In this document: positions 9,143 through 18,727 of the stretch, one piece after another
Numbering within the stretch: position 1 is the first letter of the stretch
How the letters are laid out: each line of letters opens with the position of its first letter
Source of the DNA: Chloroflexota bacterium
GTDB taxonomy: Bacteria; Chloroflexota; Dehalococcoidia; Lucifugimonadales; UBA3495
Direction: 5' to 3'
Length of the DNA stretch: 58,709 nt
Assembly: GCA_028874075.1 (NCBI GenBank)
Contig: JAPPLU010000082.1
Span: 1 to 58,709, forward strand
The notes under the pieces: generated by a model
Databases searched by the model: none
Told to the model about the DNA's origin: nothing
What the model saw: only the letters and a program-made list of their open reading frames with translations
Program-made: the position numbers and the translations under genes

Positions 9143-10867
9143 ATGAGCCTCACTATAGGCGAGCTGGCCTCGGTTGTTGGCAAGGATGAAAACTACGTCC
9201 GCCAACATGTACGCCGGAACCTTCTAACAGTACGAAGGGATGGACGCAGGATTCTCGTGGAGGAAGCGGAGGCCGCAAGGTGGGCGAATGAACGGGGCCT
9301 GCCATTTCGCCAGCCCGTAGGAACCATCGACTTGGCCCAGGGCGACAGCGACCGCGCTTCCAGGATCACAGTGTGTGCGATTCGTACACACGAGGGCACC
9401 CTATTGAATATGTTCACCTTGGCGAGACATCGGGACAGCCGGTCTTTGGGACCTTGGGCCACTGCAGACAATGGGGAATGGTTTTCGGAGACGGTGGAGG
9501 TAGAAGGCTCCGAGCGAATCAGAGGCCTGGAGTTCTATCGTTTGGACACGAGGTTGGTAGAGTCCAAGGCAATTGCGGAGGGAATTCTCCATAACAGCTC
9601 TCTGGATATAGGCAATGAAAAGGTCATTTACAACTTAGCGCGTAACCCGCGCCGCCACTGGGCCTACCGGGAGCACGCCTTAAGTGACTCAGAGCTATTC
9701 CAAAGCCCATTTGACAGGCATAGTGCCACGATGACCGAATATTGGTGCTTCGACCTGGAGTCACGAGAACTATGGTTGGAAACCCTTGATGTCGCTGGAG
9801 AAGCTGTTCCCAAGATTGATAAACTCTTGCACTTCCCACTGTCTAAACGGTTGGACCGAATAGGCAATCTGGCGCTAGCGAGCGCCCAGGACGACATTGA
9901 GTGTGAGATTTCGGCAACGCACGGCCAGAAGCTGATACTCAGGGTTTGGGGAAACGACTGGGTTGTTCCTCCTGTTGGAGTCTACTCCGCGACGGTCTGG
10001 GCCTGTCACAGCGGGCACAGAGTATTGCAACGGTCCATTGAGATCAGAGAGCGTGAAACAATAATTGACTGCGAGACTGCCACTGATTTGATTGGATTCG
10101 CGATTTATCGCAACGGTGATGGTCACTGCATAGACCAGTACGAAGTGCCTCTTCTAAAGTCCGTTTCATTTAATACTGTAATTGCGGGACCGGAAATAAG
10201 GATGGACATCAGGACAAAGAGGAAAACATTTCCGGTGGGGACAAACCTAAGTACCACGCTTGAAAGAGTGACAGTCGAAGACAGCGAAAGCCCGGAATTA
10301 GACCAAGGAATCAGAAAAAAATACCTATCACATTGCGTATGGAGAAAGGACCAGGAAGCCCCCCAAGCGGGTGACTTTATCAGATTCGCTCCAGATCAAG
10401 CTGGAGAAGCTGTTGCCTACGTGAAGCATCTGTTATCGCAGCGGGATCGCGCGGAAGGCCCCATATATTTCGCGGACCCGCGTTTCCTGGGCGACTACAT
10501 TAGTGACTTGGAGTTGGAGTTATTAACCTCCATATTGTCAGCAACGAGGGGCCGGCCCCTGCATATCCTGTGCGGGAGGCGCAAAGAGAGTCTCTCTCTG
10601 GCTTACCCACAATTCTTGACTGACAAAGCCACAGTCAAGAGGTTTACGTTTCGAAGCGACGGGTTGCCAGCGTTTCACGACAGATATCTGATCACCCCTG
10701 CAGCGGAGACGCTTATCACAAACTCGGTCAACGGCTGGGGACGGCACGGCGTTACTTTCAGCACCCGGCCACTCGGAGTCTACCGGGCGGAGGCTGAAAA
10801 ATATTGGCTTTCAACTAGTGTTCATGACCAAAATGACATTTTGGCCGAGGAGGCGAACCCGTGGTAG
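9143..10867 (+). CDS. HTH plus PLD-like protein, first gene of putative two-gene defence operon
   Basis: 574 aa from ATG 9143, chosen because AAGGAGG lies just upstream; an earlier in-frame ATG has no site. Seen: N-terminal excisionase/MerR-like HTH (LTIGELASVVGKDENYVRQH, about residues 3-22), a large unrecognised middle, and a C-terminal region with IYFADPRFLGDYISDLELEL, GRPLHILCG and FHDRYLITPAAETLITNS (His512-Asp513-Arg514), then NGWGRHGVTFS. This HDR(F/Y)L...NSxNGxG pattern resembles divergent single-motif phospholipase-D-fold proteins; the canonical HxK motif is absent, so nuclease activity is uncertain. The last codons overlap the next gene's GTG. Context is a defence island. Function not assigned. 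Confidence 0.75.
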   Translation: MSLTIGELASVVGKDENYVRQHVRRNLLTVRRDGRRILVEEAEAARWANERGLPFRQPVGTIDLAQGDSDRASRITVCAIRTHEGTLLNMFTLARHRDSRSLGPWATADNGEWFSETVEVEGSERIRGLEFYRLDTRLVESKAIAEGILHNSSLDIGNEKVIYNLARNPRRHWAYREHALSDSELFQSPFDRHSATMTEYWCFDLESRELWLETLDVAGEAVPKIDKLLHFPLSKRLDRIGNLALASAQDDIECEISATHGQKLILRVWGNDWVVPPVGVYSATVWACHSGHRVLQRSIEIRERETIIDCETATDLIGFAIYRNGDGHCIDQYEVPLLKSVSFNTVIAGPEIRMDIRTKRKTFPVGTNLSTTLERVTVEDSESPELDQGIRKKYLSHCVWRKDQEAPQAGDFIRFAPDQAGEAVAYVKHLLSQRDRAEGPIYFADPRFLGDYISDLELELLTSILSATRGRPLHILCGRRKESLSLAYPQFLTDKATVKRFTFRSDGLPAFHDRYLITPAAETLITNSVNGWGRHGVTFSTRPLGVYRAEAEKYWLSTSVHDQNDILAEEANPW

Positions 10868-12951
10868 ATCGAACCTCAAGGCCGTCCCAGGAGTGGGACC
10901 TGTTGGTCAGGACAGCTTGGCGGGTGGTGGGAGCTGTTGAGTCGCCGCAAAATCGTCCCGATCTACCTCGCTTGATCGACGGAGTGCTGCGCCGGGTATC
11001 CCAGCAATACTCAATCCACAGCACTATGTGTGACCAACCAAGGGAAACACTCTATGGATGGTTTCAGGTACGAGATGGACGTCCCGCATTAGCAGGAGAC
11101 GCCAGTAGCGAGGTTGATGAGTTCGTACTCCTCGGGGCAGCGGAGCGGTTGATCGAGGGAAAACCGGAACCGGCAAATGACACCCTTTTTTGGGCCATCG
11201 GTACTCTTCACGTTGAAGAAGCGGCGGAAAAAATACTGGCTTCGTGGTCCCCTGAACAGATTGATACATTACTGGATTACTCTGTGGGAGTGCTGCAGAA
11301 CCTTTCCGAAAAGGAATCTGTTATCAACCCCGAGAGAATCCTGGGTTCTACCGCGCAAGGCGGAAATGTATCGGTAGATCCGGCATATAGACTGGACCGC
11401 GTCAGAATATTCCGAAGAACAGACTTTGGCCGACCTGACCTTTACCGTGGAGTGGCCAACGTTATCTTCCTCGTGATGACACTCAGGCCGGGCCGTTTTC
11501 CCGAATTGGTAGAGATGGTAGACCACCCGGTGATCCAACGATGGGCGCTCTTTGTGGTGTCCAGGCATTCAGTAGCCGACCGGTGGCAGATCTTGGATTG
11601 GCTGAAGGAAAACCAGTCGGAACCGGTAACCGCCATAGCGATAGTTCACGCGTTGGAAGTCGTGCGAGAACTTGCTGGCGAAGCGAGTCACCCAGGAAGA
11701 GAGCAAAAGGAACGGGATGAAGCGAGTACAGTTGCTGTTGAACTACTGTCGGACTTGGTTACCCAATTGGCCCAATACGAACTTGGGGACAGTGTCCGTT
11801 GGCTTGCCCAGTTGTACGAACACGGTGAACTCCCACGGGTTTTGGTTGACGAGTCGGGAGGCTACGATCTTGGCGAGCGCCTCGAGGATTTATGTATAGA
11901 GAAACTGGAAGAATTAGTGCGCGAAGATTGGAATGACAAGCTGCGTGAGGCGTTCAGGTCCAGCATTCGCCAAGGTGTTGGCATCCACCGATCTCTGCCA
12001 TTGGGGACGATAGCGCTTAATCTAAGTCCAGACCATCCTAGTCGAGCTGTCGAGATAGCCACGATAGTTCTCGAAAACCACGAGGAGCAGACCGGCGAAA
12101 TCATACGCACTAACGAACGAGCTTTCTACACTCTGACGGATAGGAGGACAATCAAATGGATACGGGGCCTTGGCGCTTCCCTTGCCTTGGCGCTCCCAGA
12201 AGATGAAAGCCCGCTTAACTGGGTGACGTCTGAATGCAGCAGGCTGCAACTGAGCGTCTGGGAAGCGGAAGACAACCCCGAGAGGTTTCGAGTTGCCGAT
12301 GACCTAGCCCAGATGCAAATGGCGATTGCCCTCTACGCGGTCGTGGTCCAGTACGAGACCGGTACTTCTATCGAAGCCGAAACGGTAAGAAATCTGGCGG
12401 ACTGTGCTTGGAAGCATACTTGCTTTGTGGCCAAACAAGAAGGATTTCTGCTGGAAGAACCCGAAGTAGACGAACTGGCAGCGAGGGTTGTGGTTGGGTT
12501 AGGCAATCCTAGTGAAGAATGGCTCATTCTCCAGGCTAACAGGTTGGACATCGGGATCCGCGGTTTATGGGGATTGGTGGATTCCTACGTTAAAGAGTTC
12601 GGGCACCCAACTCTCTTGAAAGAGCTGAGCAACACTATTGCCGCGCGTTACCGTTATAGCAGAGGGGTAGAGATTTCCGCCTTACGGTACTTGGCTAAGA
12701 TCTGGCAAACTATGGAGGCGTCGGGACCCGCACTTGAGACTGCTCAGGCAATGTTGGATTTCCATCAAAGGGCTATGAAACGCGAAGACTATTGCGTGGC
12801 CCTGAAATTATTGGTCCTGGCGTCACGCGAGAAAGGCTCGTCCTCAAGAACTAGGCTGGAAATGATGTCTCTATACGAACATCTGTGGGGTAGCCATGTG
12901 CCCAGGGAGGAGGTTGATTTGAAGCAAAGCGTTGATGCCGTTCTGGCGTAA
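10861..12951 (+). CDS. Large helical protein (696 aa), partner of the HTH/PLD-like protein
   Basis: GTG start at 10861 overlaps the upstream stop by 7 bases, implying translational coupling. The protein looks almost entirely alpha-helical, with repeated amphipathic segments (for example IIRTNERAFYTLTDRRTIKW, ALRYLAKIWQTMEASGPALE) and TPR/HEAT-like rhythm but no consensus repeat. No Walker, nuclease, HEPN, TIR or membrane motif was found. Inference: a scaffold or sensor working with the PLD-like protein; the obligate pairing and neighbours suggest anti-phage function. I do not recognise the family. Confidence 0.75.
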   Translation: MVDRTSRPSQEWDLLVRTAWRVVGAVESPQNRPDLPRLIDGVLRRVSQQYSIHSTMCDQPRETLYGWFQVRDGRPALAGDASSEVDEFVLLGAAERLIEGKPEPANDTLFWAIGTLHVEEAAEKILASWSPEQIDTLLDYSVGVLQNLSEKESVINPERILGSTAQGGNVSVDPAYRLDRVRIFRRTDFGRPDLYRGVANVIFLVMTLRPGRFPELVEMVDHPVIQRWALFVVSRHSVADRWQILDWLKENQSEPVTAIAIVHALEVVRELAGEASHPGREQKERDEASTVAVELLSDLVTQLAQYELGDSVRWLAQLYEHGELPRVLVDESGGYDLGERLEDLCIEKLEELVREDWNDKLREAFRSSIRQGVGIHRSLPLGTIALNLSPDHPSRAVEIATIVLENHEEQTGEIIRTNERAFYTLTDRRTIKWIRGLGASLALALPEDESPLNWVTSECSRLQLSVWEAEDNPERFRVADDLAQMQMAIALYAVVVQYETGTSIEAETVRNLADCAWKHTCFVAKQEGFLLEEPEVDELAARVVVGLGNPSEEWLILQANRLDIGIRGLWGLVDSYVKEFGHPTLLKELSNTIAARYRYSRGVEISALRYLAKIWQTMEASGPALETAQAMLDFHQRAMKREDYCVALKLLVLASREKGSSSRTRLEMMSLYEHLWGSHVPREEVDLKQSVDAVLA

Positions 12952-13071
12952 CTGGTACGCACAAGGCTCCAACTCTGAGGTAATTGCCCCTGGACTCTAT
13001 TCGGAACGGGAATCACCGGGACCGCTCTCCGGGTTATAGCATTGTATTCTCGGCTTCTGCGCATGACCTCA

Positions 13072-13329
13072 TTATTGGGCGATATCGACAAGATACCTGG
13101 CGATACCTCTCTTCGGCTTGACGCCTTCAAGCAATCCCCACCCCATGGCCACCGCTGTAGCCATACTCGATTTCTTGATGCGTTCCTGATGAAGGAACCC
13201 CGAATAAGGATCAATCTTCACGGATCTAAATTCTTGGCCACCTGTGAAGAGGGTTAGAACGACTTTGGAGTTTTTGGCCACCAGGACAGTTGGCCAGAGT
13301 AAATCGTCAGGAACTAGACGCCAGGACAA
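13072..13329 (-). CDS. Possible small ORF (85 aa)
   Basis: TTG-started frame with plausible protein composition (TVLVAKNSKVVLTLFTGG, EFRSVKIDPYSGFLHQERIK) but no good ribosome site, convergent with the large helical-protein gene. No family recognised. It overlaps the start of the next plus-strand frame by about 40 bp, so at most one of the two is likely real at that end. Confidence 0.28.
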   Translation of the reverse strand: MSWRLVPDDLLWPTVLVAKNSKVVLTLFTGGQEFRSVKIDPYSGFLHQERIKKSSMATAVAMGWGLLEGVKPKRGIARYLVDIAQ

Positions 13330-13919
13330 CGCGAAACCTATTTTTGTACAGTGACAACCACCCAGATCGGGAATTCAGAAAGTTTTTCCTACCTGCGCTG
13401 TTTACCGCTAATTTGCCCTATGTGGCAACCATAAACAAGGAGAAATCACTACAGAGGTATCTGCAACGACTGAAAAGAGTTACCAGTTACCAAGACTCAA
13501 GAAAGTGGGCGGAATGTGATCTCCCGTTCGGAAAAAGAACGTGGTACTATCCCTATCCATTGGCAGAAATGCTGGGACCCGACAGAGTCACCAAGTGCTT
13601 GCCTTGTCCTGGCAACCGCACTTGTTTCCCAGGGTTTGTCTGCTTTTTGGGATTGCTTGTGCAATCTGACCCGGGGTCAACTCCTTACGGTTCAAGAGCT
13701 GTATTCCCCTTCCCCTCCCATTTGCCGCGGGTTCAAGACGTCCGGGGCGTCCGCTGTACTCTAGACGCCGGTCACAGGCTGGAAATCTATGCAAAGCAGA
13801 TGAGGGCGGGTAAAACGTTTATTGTATTCGACGAAGGGGCCCGCGCTGCGGCGACAATGGGTATACCAGGCCCGCTGGGCTGTATAGAGGTAGGAGGTCC
13901 GAATGGTCGTGAGACTTAA
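13290..13919 (+). CDS. Doubtful ORF, possibly a decayed gene
   Basis: 209-codon frame from a TTG with no ribosome site. The first 90 residues (FRKFFLPALFTANLPYVATI) and last 45 (EIYAKQMRAGKTFIVFDEGA) look protein-like, while the centre is Cys/Pro/Phe-rich and less convincing. It overlaps the next, better-supported small gene by 17 bases. It may be a frameshifted remnant. No function proposed. Confidence 0.3.
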   Translation: MARVNRQELDARTTRNLFLYSDNHPDREFRKFFLPALFTANLPYVATINKEKSLQRYLQRLKRVTSYQDSRKWAECDLPFGKRTWYYPYPLAEMLGPDRVTKCLPCPGNRTCFPGFVCFLGLLVQSDPGSTPYGSRAVFPFPSHLPRVQDVRGVRCTLDAGHRLEIYAKQMRAGKTFIVFDEGARAAATMGIPGPLGCIEVGGPNGRET

Positions 13920-14250
13920 AGAGTTGGAGCATCCCGAGGCAGAAGCAGCACGTGTTTATCTTCTCCTGATAGGTTGCGCGGAGCGTCGGGAGACCACCAC
14001 GTATCAAATATTGCACAACCGGTTGGAGGTTGCACCGCAGTCGGTGAATGCCCGTCTCCGTCTAATCCAGACTTACTGCGACAACAACGGACTACCGTCT
14101 CTGCCGACTCTCGTCGTCACCCACACGACAGGTGAGCCGGGCACCGATCATCCTGCCAACAAAGAAGCCGTCCTCCGCGATAGGGAGCGCGTTTACGCTT
14201 TCGATTGGTTAGACCTGGTAGCTCCAGGGCCCGACGCTTTCGCTACCTGA
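13903..14250 (+). CDS. Small hypothetical protein (115 aa)
   Basis: ATG 13903 has an excellent ribosome site (GTAGGAGGTCCGA). Residues 15-60 (ARVYLLLIGCAERRETTTYQ, LHNRLEVAPQSVNARLRLI) look like a winged-helix-type helical fold; the rest is a Pro/Thr-containing tail with VYAFDWLDLVAPG. Unrecognised family; possibly a DNA-binding accessory of the defence island. No partner is tightly coupled downstream. Confidence 0.6.
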   Translation: MVVRLKELEHPEAEAARVYLLLIGCAERRETTTYQILHNRLEVAPQSVNARLRLIQTYCDNNGLPSLPTLVVTHTTGEPGTDHPANKEAVLRDRERVYAFDWLDLVAPGPDAFAT

Positions 14251-15154
14251 GCCAATGCCAAGGTGGGCGCTGCATTTGGCGAGCGGAAGGGATAGGGTTG
14301 GGAATTGCACAGCTATGTCTACACCCTCGGTTGCAGGAAAATGCGGCAGTGCCTTCTCACGTCTGATTTCTAGTGCTACAGTCGCAGTTTAAGAGAACGT
14401 AGAATTGGGGCAGTCTTTGATGTTGCGGTGAGGTGGTGGTTGTTTTGGGAGACGAAGTGGCAGAAGTTCGCCGGTGGACCAATAGAATAGAATGAGTGCA
14501 TGAGTGTATAGCCGGGCGGTTCGGGTAGTCGAAACAGCGTCGCCGGGCCTGGGCGTGTCTGAGACGGCTACTCTGTCTGTTGGAACGAGAGAACTGCTGG
14601 CAGTTGGCCGAATAGACTTGGGACGCCATCCCCGACGGGGTGCAGCGTCTGCAATGCAATTAACTATGGTACGCGGACCAAGTCCGGGATGACCTCAGGG
14701 ACTATGTGGTGGGTCATCTGGGCGATGCCGGCGGAGTTTTGGTGATGGGCGAGACGGGGTTCCTCAAGAGCTGCGATAAGTCCGATGGGGTGCAGAGTCA
14801 GTAAAGCGGCACGGCAGGGCTGAAGCATCGGCTGGAACGAACTTGGACTCCCGCAGCGCATCTATCGTAGCGGCGCTTGCCCTGATGAAGGAAGCATGCG
14901 AGATCCGGAATAATTCTTCCTAATACGGGGAATCGATCTGACTTTCGTGTCCTTTATCCGGTCCCCGACCCGCTTTCCCCTTTGGTGCTGGACTCAGGCC
15001 CCTGCGCGGATTGAGGCAATTGCTGTTATTTCAACAGACGGGCCCAGTGATTTGTGGGTATTGAGTCATATCCATCGAGTAACTCTAAGATTCTTATGTA
15101 GTTCCCTTTCAGTGACTAAAGAATAACACTCAGGCTAGGAGTTTTCTTTCACAC
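14251..15154. other. Non-coding or decayed stretch
   Basis: About 900 bp with no convincing gene, RNA or repeat. The open frames are short and of unlikely composition. The last bases hold AGGAG (15137-15141), rather distant (about 13 bases) from the start of the next gene. Confidence 0.45.
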
Positions 15155-16561
15155 ATGAGTCTAGACCGGTTTGGCACCCAACGCGGCCAGTTGATTGCTA
15201 TAGTAGCCGAAGTCCTCTCGCTAACCGAGTTCTCAATGTTCTTCGACCGTGACAGGTATGATGGGGAAGGATTGAAGAAAGAATACGACCGGGCTAAACT
15301 TGAGAGGTCTTCAGGCCACTGGGATGCCATTCCGTGGGAGTTCCTTGAGGCAGAGGCCGATATCCGCGGAGTGCCGGAACACCTAATCTTACAATTTGGC
15401 GACACCCTTCAAGGGGTTCTAGATGACATTCTCGAATGGAGGAAGCATCCAGACGAAAGGACCAAACCGGAAAGACGAGAGCCCGACCGTCGGATTTCGG
15501 TACAATCGTGGTTATTGGATCGGTTGGCTCAAGATGGACCACTAGTCAACGGCTATTCGTCATTTCTTGGTCGATTTACCAAGTGCGCTGCCTTATATGG
15601 GGTAGAGCCATCAGTCGATTTTCTGTTTGCAATTGTACTAGGCGAGCCAACAAGCTATGACGAGTTGACCGTGCTTGAGTATGTGAAGCAAGAGAACGAT
15701 TTCCTTGAGTTGTCACCGGATATTCATCTACTCAAGATAGGTGCGCAGGGAAGTGGTTTGATAGAGCGCATTCCCATGAACGACTTGAGACCTTCCTGGT
15801 ATAGGCCAGAAGCCTGGCCGACAGACGGTGAATCCCCATTTTCCGGTTACACATTGCTTTGTTGCCATGACGTGCGTAATGACCCGGTGCCCGGTGGCCG
15901 GAACCGATTGTCGATGTCTGACTCCGGCGGCCACAGATCCCCGTCACACCTTCTCACCAATGCTCTGGCGCTGGTGGGCAATAGTCCGGTCAGACGGATG
16001 CAAGGGTGGATAGTTCCTGACCCAAAATTTGCCTGCTTGGTTAATGGCGGAGTAATTAGAGTGGAATACATTCGCCGAGGCACCGGCACTGACTTTGAAG
16101 TCACACCCAGCCACTTGGAAACAGCACACAACATCTTCCTGAAGTGTAAAGGATGGACTCCACAGGGACTGATGGTTCCTACTTCACGTTGGTGGGATAG
16201 TTTGTCCACACCGGAATTTGCACTCGTCGACATTGCTTTAGATCTTCGGATTGCCTTGGAGACCACGTTTTCCACTTCGAACCCCGAACTATCTTTTCGT
16301 CTCGCGGTTCAGGGGGCGTGGTATTTGGGAACGGACGGAGAGGAGCGAGTACGAATCTTCAAAACCCTCCGAAAAGCATACGATATATGTTCCAAAGCCG
16401 CACATAGTGGGAGAATCGACATGGGAGAAGATCGTGCCCGCCAAACTCTATTCGAAGCACGAGATATTTGTCGTAGGGGCATTATAAAGCGCCTAACGGA
16501 GGGAGGAGGCGAACCGCAGTGGAATCAGTTGATTCTGGACTCCCACACCAAAGAGAGTTAA
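15155..16561 (+). CDS. HEPN/Apea-like protein with a degenerate active site
   Basis: 468 aa from ATG 15155. The N-terminal 300 residues are an unrecognised mixed domain. The C-terminal region (about 360-450) resembles Apea-like HEPN: LVDIALDLRIALETTF, LSFRLAVQGAWYLG, RIFKTLRKAYDICSKAAHSG, then a long helix. Known: this position usually reads R-x4-H. Here the Arg position appears to be Cys (ICSKAAH) with His kept, so RNase activity may be lost or altered. It closes the defence island on the right. It may be a sensor or antitoxin-like HEPN rather than an RNase. Confidence 0.65.
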   Translation: MSLDRFGTQRGQLIAIVAEVLSLTEFSMFFDRDRYDGEGLKKEYDRAKLERSSGHWDAIPWEFLEAEADIRGVPEHLILQFGDTLQGVLDDILEWRKHPDERTKPERREPDRRISVQSWLLDRLAQDGPLVNGYSSFLGRFTKCAALYGVEPSVDFLFAIVLGEPTSYDELTVLEYVKQENDFLELSPDIHLLKIGAQGSGLIERIPMNDLRPSWYRPEAWPTDGESPFSGYTLLCCHDVRNDPVPGGRNRLSMSDSGGHRSPSHLLTNALALVGNSPVRRMQGWIVPDPKFACLVNGGVIRVEYIRRGTGTDFEVTPSHLETAHNIFLKCKGWTPQGLMVPTSRWWDSLSTPEFALVDIALDLRIALETTFSTSNPELSFRLAVQGAWYLGTDGEERVRIFKTLRKAYDICSKAAHSGRIDMGEDRARQTLFEARDICRRGIIKRLTEGGGEPQWNQLILDSHTKES

Positions 16562-16820
16562 ATTGGACCGGGTTTGCCCCAAGAATGAGGTTGTCTTAGT
16601 GAAGAGTAACTATCTACATTAAGCTTGGAGACTTATTTACCACCCTAACCTCCCATGATGAAGAAGGGGTCGTCGCAGGGTATGTCAATCAGAACCCAGC
16701 ACTACATGAACACGCACCGCGTCCCGTTACGAACCGCCCACTCTGTACGTAACTTGTTAGGAATCAGGTACACGCGCCGGATACTAGACAGCCCGGAGTA
16801 GGTGTAATAGTTAAGATTTA

Positions 16821-17993
16821 ATCTGACACCTGTTCAAGTTTGTGATTGAATATCTTCAATGAAGGGAAGGGGTGTCAGATGACAACGCAACAAGAAAAAG
16901 TGCTGAAGCCTAAGCTGGGCCTGCTGGAACTGGCTCGGCAGTTGGGCGATGTATCCCAGGCCTGCCAGATCATGGGTTAAAGTCGGGACACCTTCTACCG
17001 GTACGAAGAACTCTACGAGCAGGGGGGGCGAGGCCGCGCTCTATGAGATCTCCCGCAAGAAGCCATTGCTAAAGAACCGGGTGCCGGAGGCGGTGGAGCA
17101 GGCCGTACTGCGGATCGCGGTGGAATTCCCAGCCTACGGACAACTGAGAGCGGTCAACGAACTGCGCAAGGAGGGGATCATCATCTCCCCGGGCTGGGTT
17201 CGCTCGGTGTGGCAGCGCCACGACCTGGAGACCTTCAAGAAGCGGCTCAAGGCCCAGCAGTAATACCTAAGCCAGGGTAGCCCAGGAGGGTCTAATCCTG
17301 ACGGAGAGCCGACTAGCGGTCCCTGAAGAAAGCCAAGCAGGACAAGGGGGCCCACGGCGAGATTGAAACGGAGCACTCAGGCTATCTGGGCGCCCAGCAC
17401 ACTTACTATGTGGGCACTTCCCAGGGCGTGGGCCGGATCTACCAGCAGACCTTTATTGACACCTACAGCCGAGTGGCCACCGCCAAGCTCTACACCGACA
17501 AGAGAGCGCCATCACCGCGACGGACCTGCTCAATGACCGGGTTTTCCCCTTCTATGACGAGCAGGGCATCAAGCTGCAACGCATCCTCACCGACCGGGGC
17601 ACCGAGTATTACGGGAAACCCGAGAACCACGCCTATCAGTTGTACCTGGCGGTGGAGGACATCGACCATTCCCGGACCAAAGTCAACCATCCCCAGACCA
17701 ACGGCATCTGCCAACGGTTCCACAAGACCCTGAGGATGAATGCTACAGCCCGCTCTTCCGCAAGAAGCTCTACTACAGCTTGGAGGAAGTGCAGGTGGAC
17801 CTGGACGCCTGGCTGGAGAAGTACAATAATGAGAGGCCCCACTCAGGGCGCTACTGCTACGGCAAGACTCCCTGGGAGACCTTCCAGCAAAGCCGGCATC
17901 TGGCCCTGGAGAAGGACCTAAGCCGAGGAGGTGACCAATCGGACAACACGACCTTACAGTTCTCCGCCGTAAGCTAATTCCCGTGTGTCAGAT
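16821..17993 (+). mobile_element. Inactive IS481-type insertion sequence
   Basis: Bounded by a short inverted repeat: ATCTGACAC at 16821-16829 and its complement GTGTCAGAT at 17985-17993. About 1.17 kb long, containing one broken transposase gene reading rightward. No clear flanking duplication was identified. Confidence 0.7.
16879..17977 (+). pseudogene. Broken IS481-family transposase
   Basis: Starts [20 protein letters not shown], then meets an in-frame TAA in place of a probable Tyr ([14 protein letters not shown]) and a shift near a G6 run. Later blocks in different frames are recognisable: [20 protein letters not shown], the catalytic-type FIDTYSRVATAKLYTDK, ILTDRGTEYYGKPENHAYQL, VNHPQTNGICQRFHKTL, and the tail LDAWLEKYNNERPHSGRYCY. 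DDE residues can be traced but no intact frame remains. At least three lesions make activity impossible in cis. Confidence 0.85.
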
Positions 17994-18175
17994 GTGGCCT
18001 TGAGTTTTGCAGATAACCAGAATTACCACGGCGGCCGCTTCGCCACAAACTTCATTCATCGCTGTTTCCTCCGGTTTGCGGATCCTGCGCGTTGCTATTT
18101 TCTGTCTAACTCAGAATTCCTGCTTGGTGTCATGACGGTGTCGATAGGGAGCATTTGCGGAAGGCAGTGGGCTGT

Positions 18176-18727
18176 CTACGTTTGAGGCCAGCGGTAACGG
18201 CCACTGCCGGTGGTGATGCCCAGTGCCCGATGTACTGCTGGGAACTTCTGCCAAGCCTGCAGCCGCAATCGGAGCTTTATGAGCACCTGCTGAAGCAGGA
18301 GAAGCACCGCCAGGCCGATCACCATGGCCAGCCCTGGACTGTATTCCATCCGGACCAACAGATCCCTTGCGCCGTAAGGCAGAGACAGCGCCAAGAGAAG
18401 GATGGCAGCGGTGGCCAGCAATGCCAGACGACGGCGTGCATACTTGACGGCCAAGTATATTGCAAGCAGCAGAATGCCCGTGGTATTGCCGATGAGGACG
18501 GCAGTCTGGAGCTGGGAGAAATTATTGAAATAACTGATTGAGGGTGAAGTGACCAGAACCAGAATGTCCAGCCCGGTGCTGGCTTGCTGGTCACCGTCGA
18601 GCGTTACCCAGGGTAGAAGGAAAGCCCCAAGGATTGCCAGGGTCAAAACAAAGGTCAGGATTCGCACTGCCAGAGTGGCCCACTCTGAGGCAGACTGGTT
18701 GAGCGCCCCTGGGCTGCTGCTCGTCAT
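18176..18727 (-). CDS. Membrane protein with four predicted helices
   Basis: 183 aa. Hydrophobic segments at about residues 20-42 (VRILTFVLTLAILGAFLLPW), 75-97 (LIGNTTGILLLAIYLAV), 101-120 (LALLATAAILLLALSLPYG) and 128-150 (YSPGLAMVIGLAVLLLLQQ). Its ATG overlaps the stop of the upstream gene (ATGA), so the pair is translationally coupled. No known family. Likely an inner-membrane partner of the signal-anchored coiled-coil protein before it. Confidence 0.75.
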   Translation of the reverse strand: MTSSSPGALNQSASEWATLAVRILTFVLTLAILGAFLLPWVTLDGDQQASTGLDILVLVTSPSISYFNNFSQLQTAVLIGNTTGILLLAIYLAVKYARRRLALLATAAILLLALSLPYGARDLLVRMEYSPGLAMVIGLAVLLLLQQVLIKLRLRLQAWQKFPAVHRALGITTGSGRYRWPQT

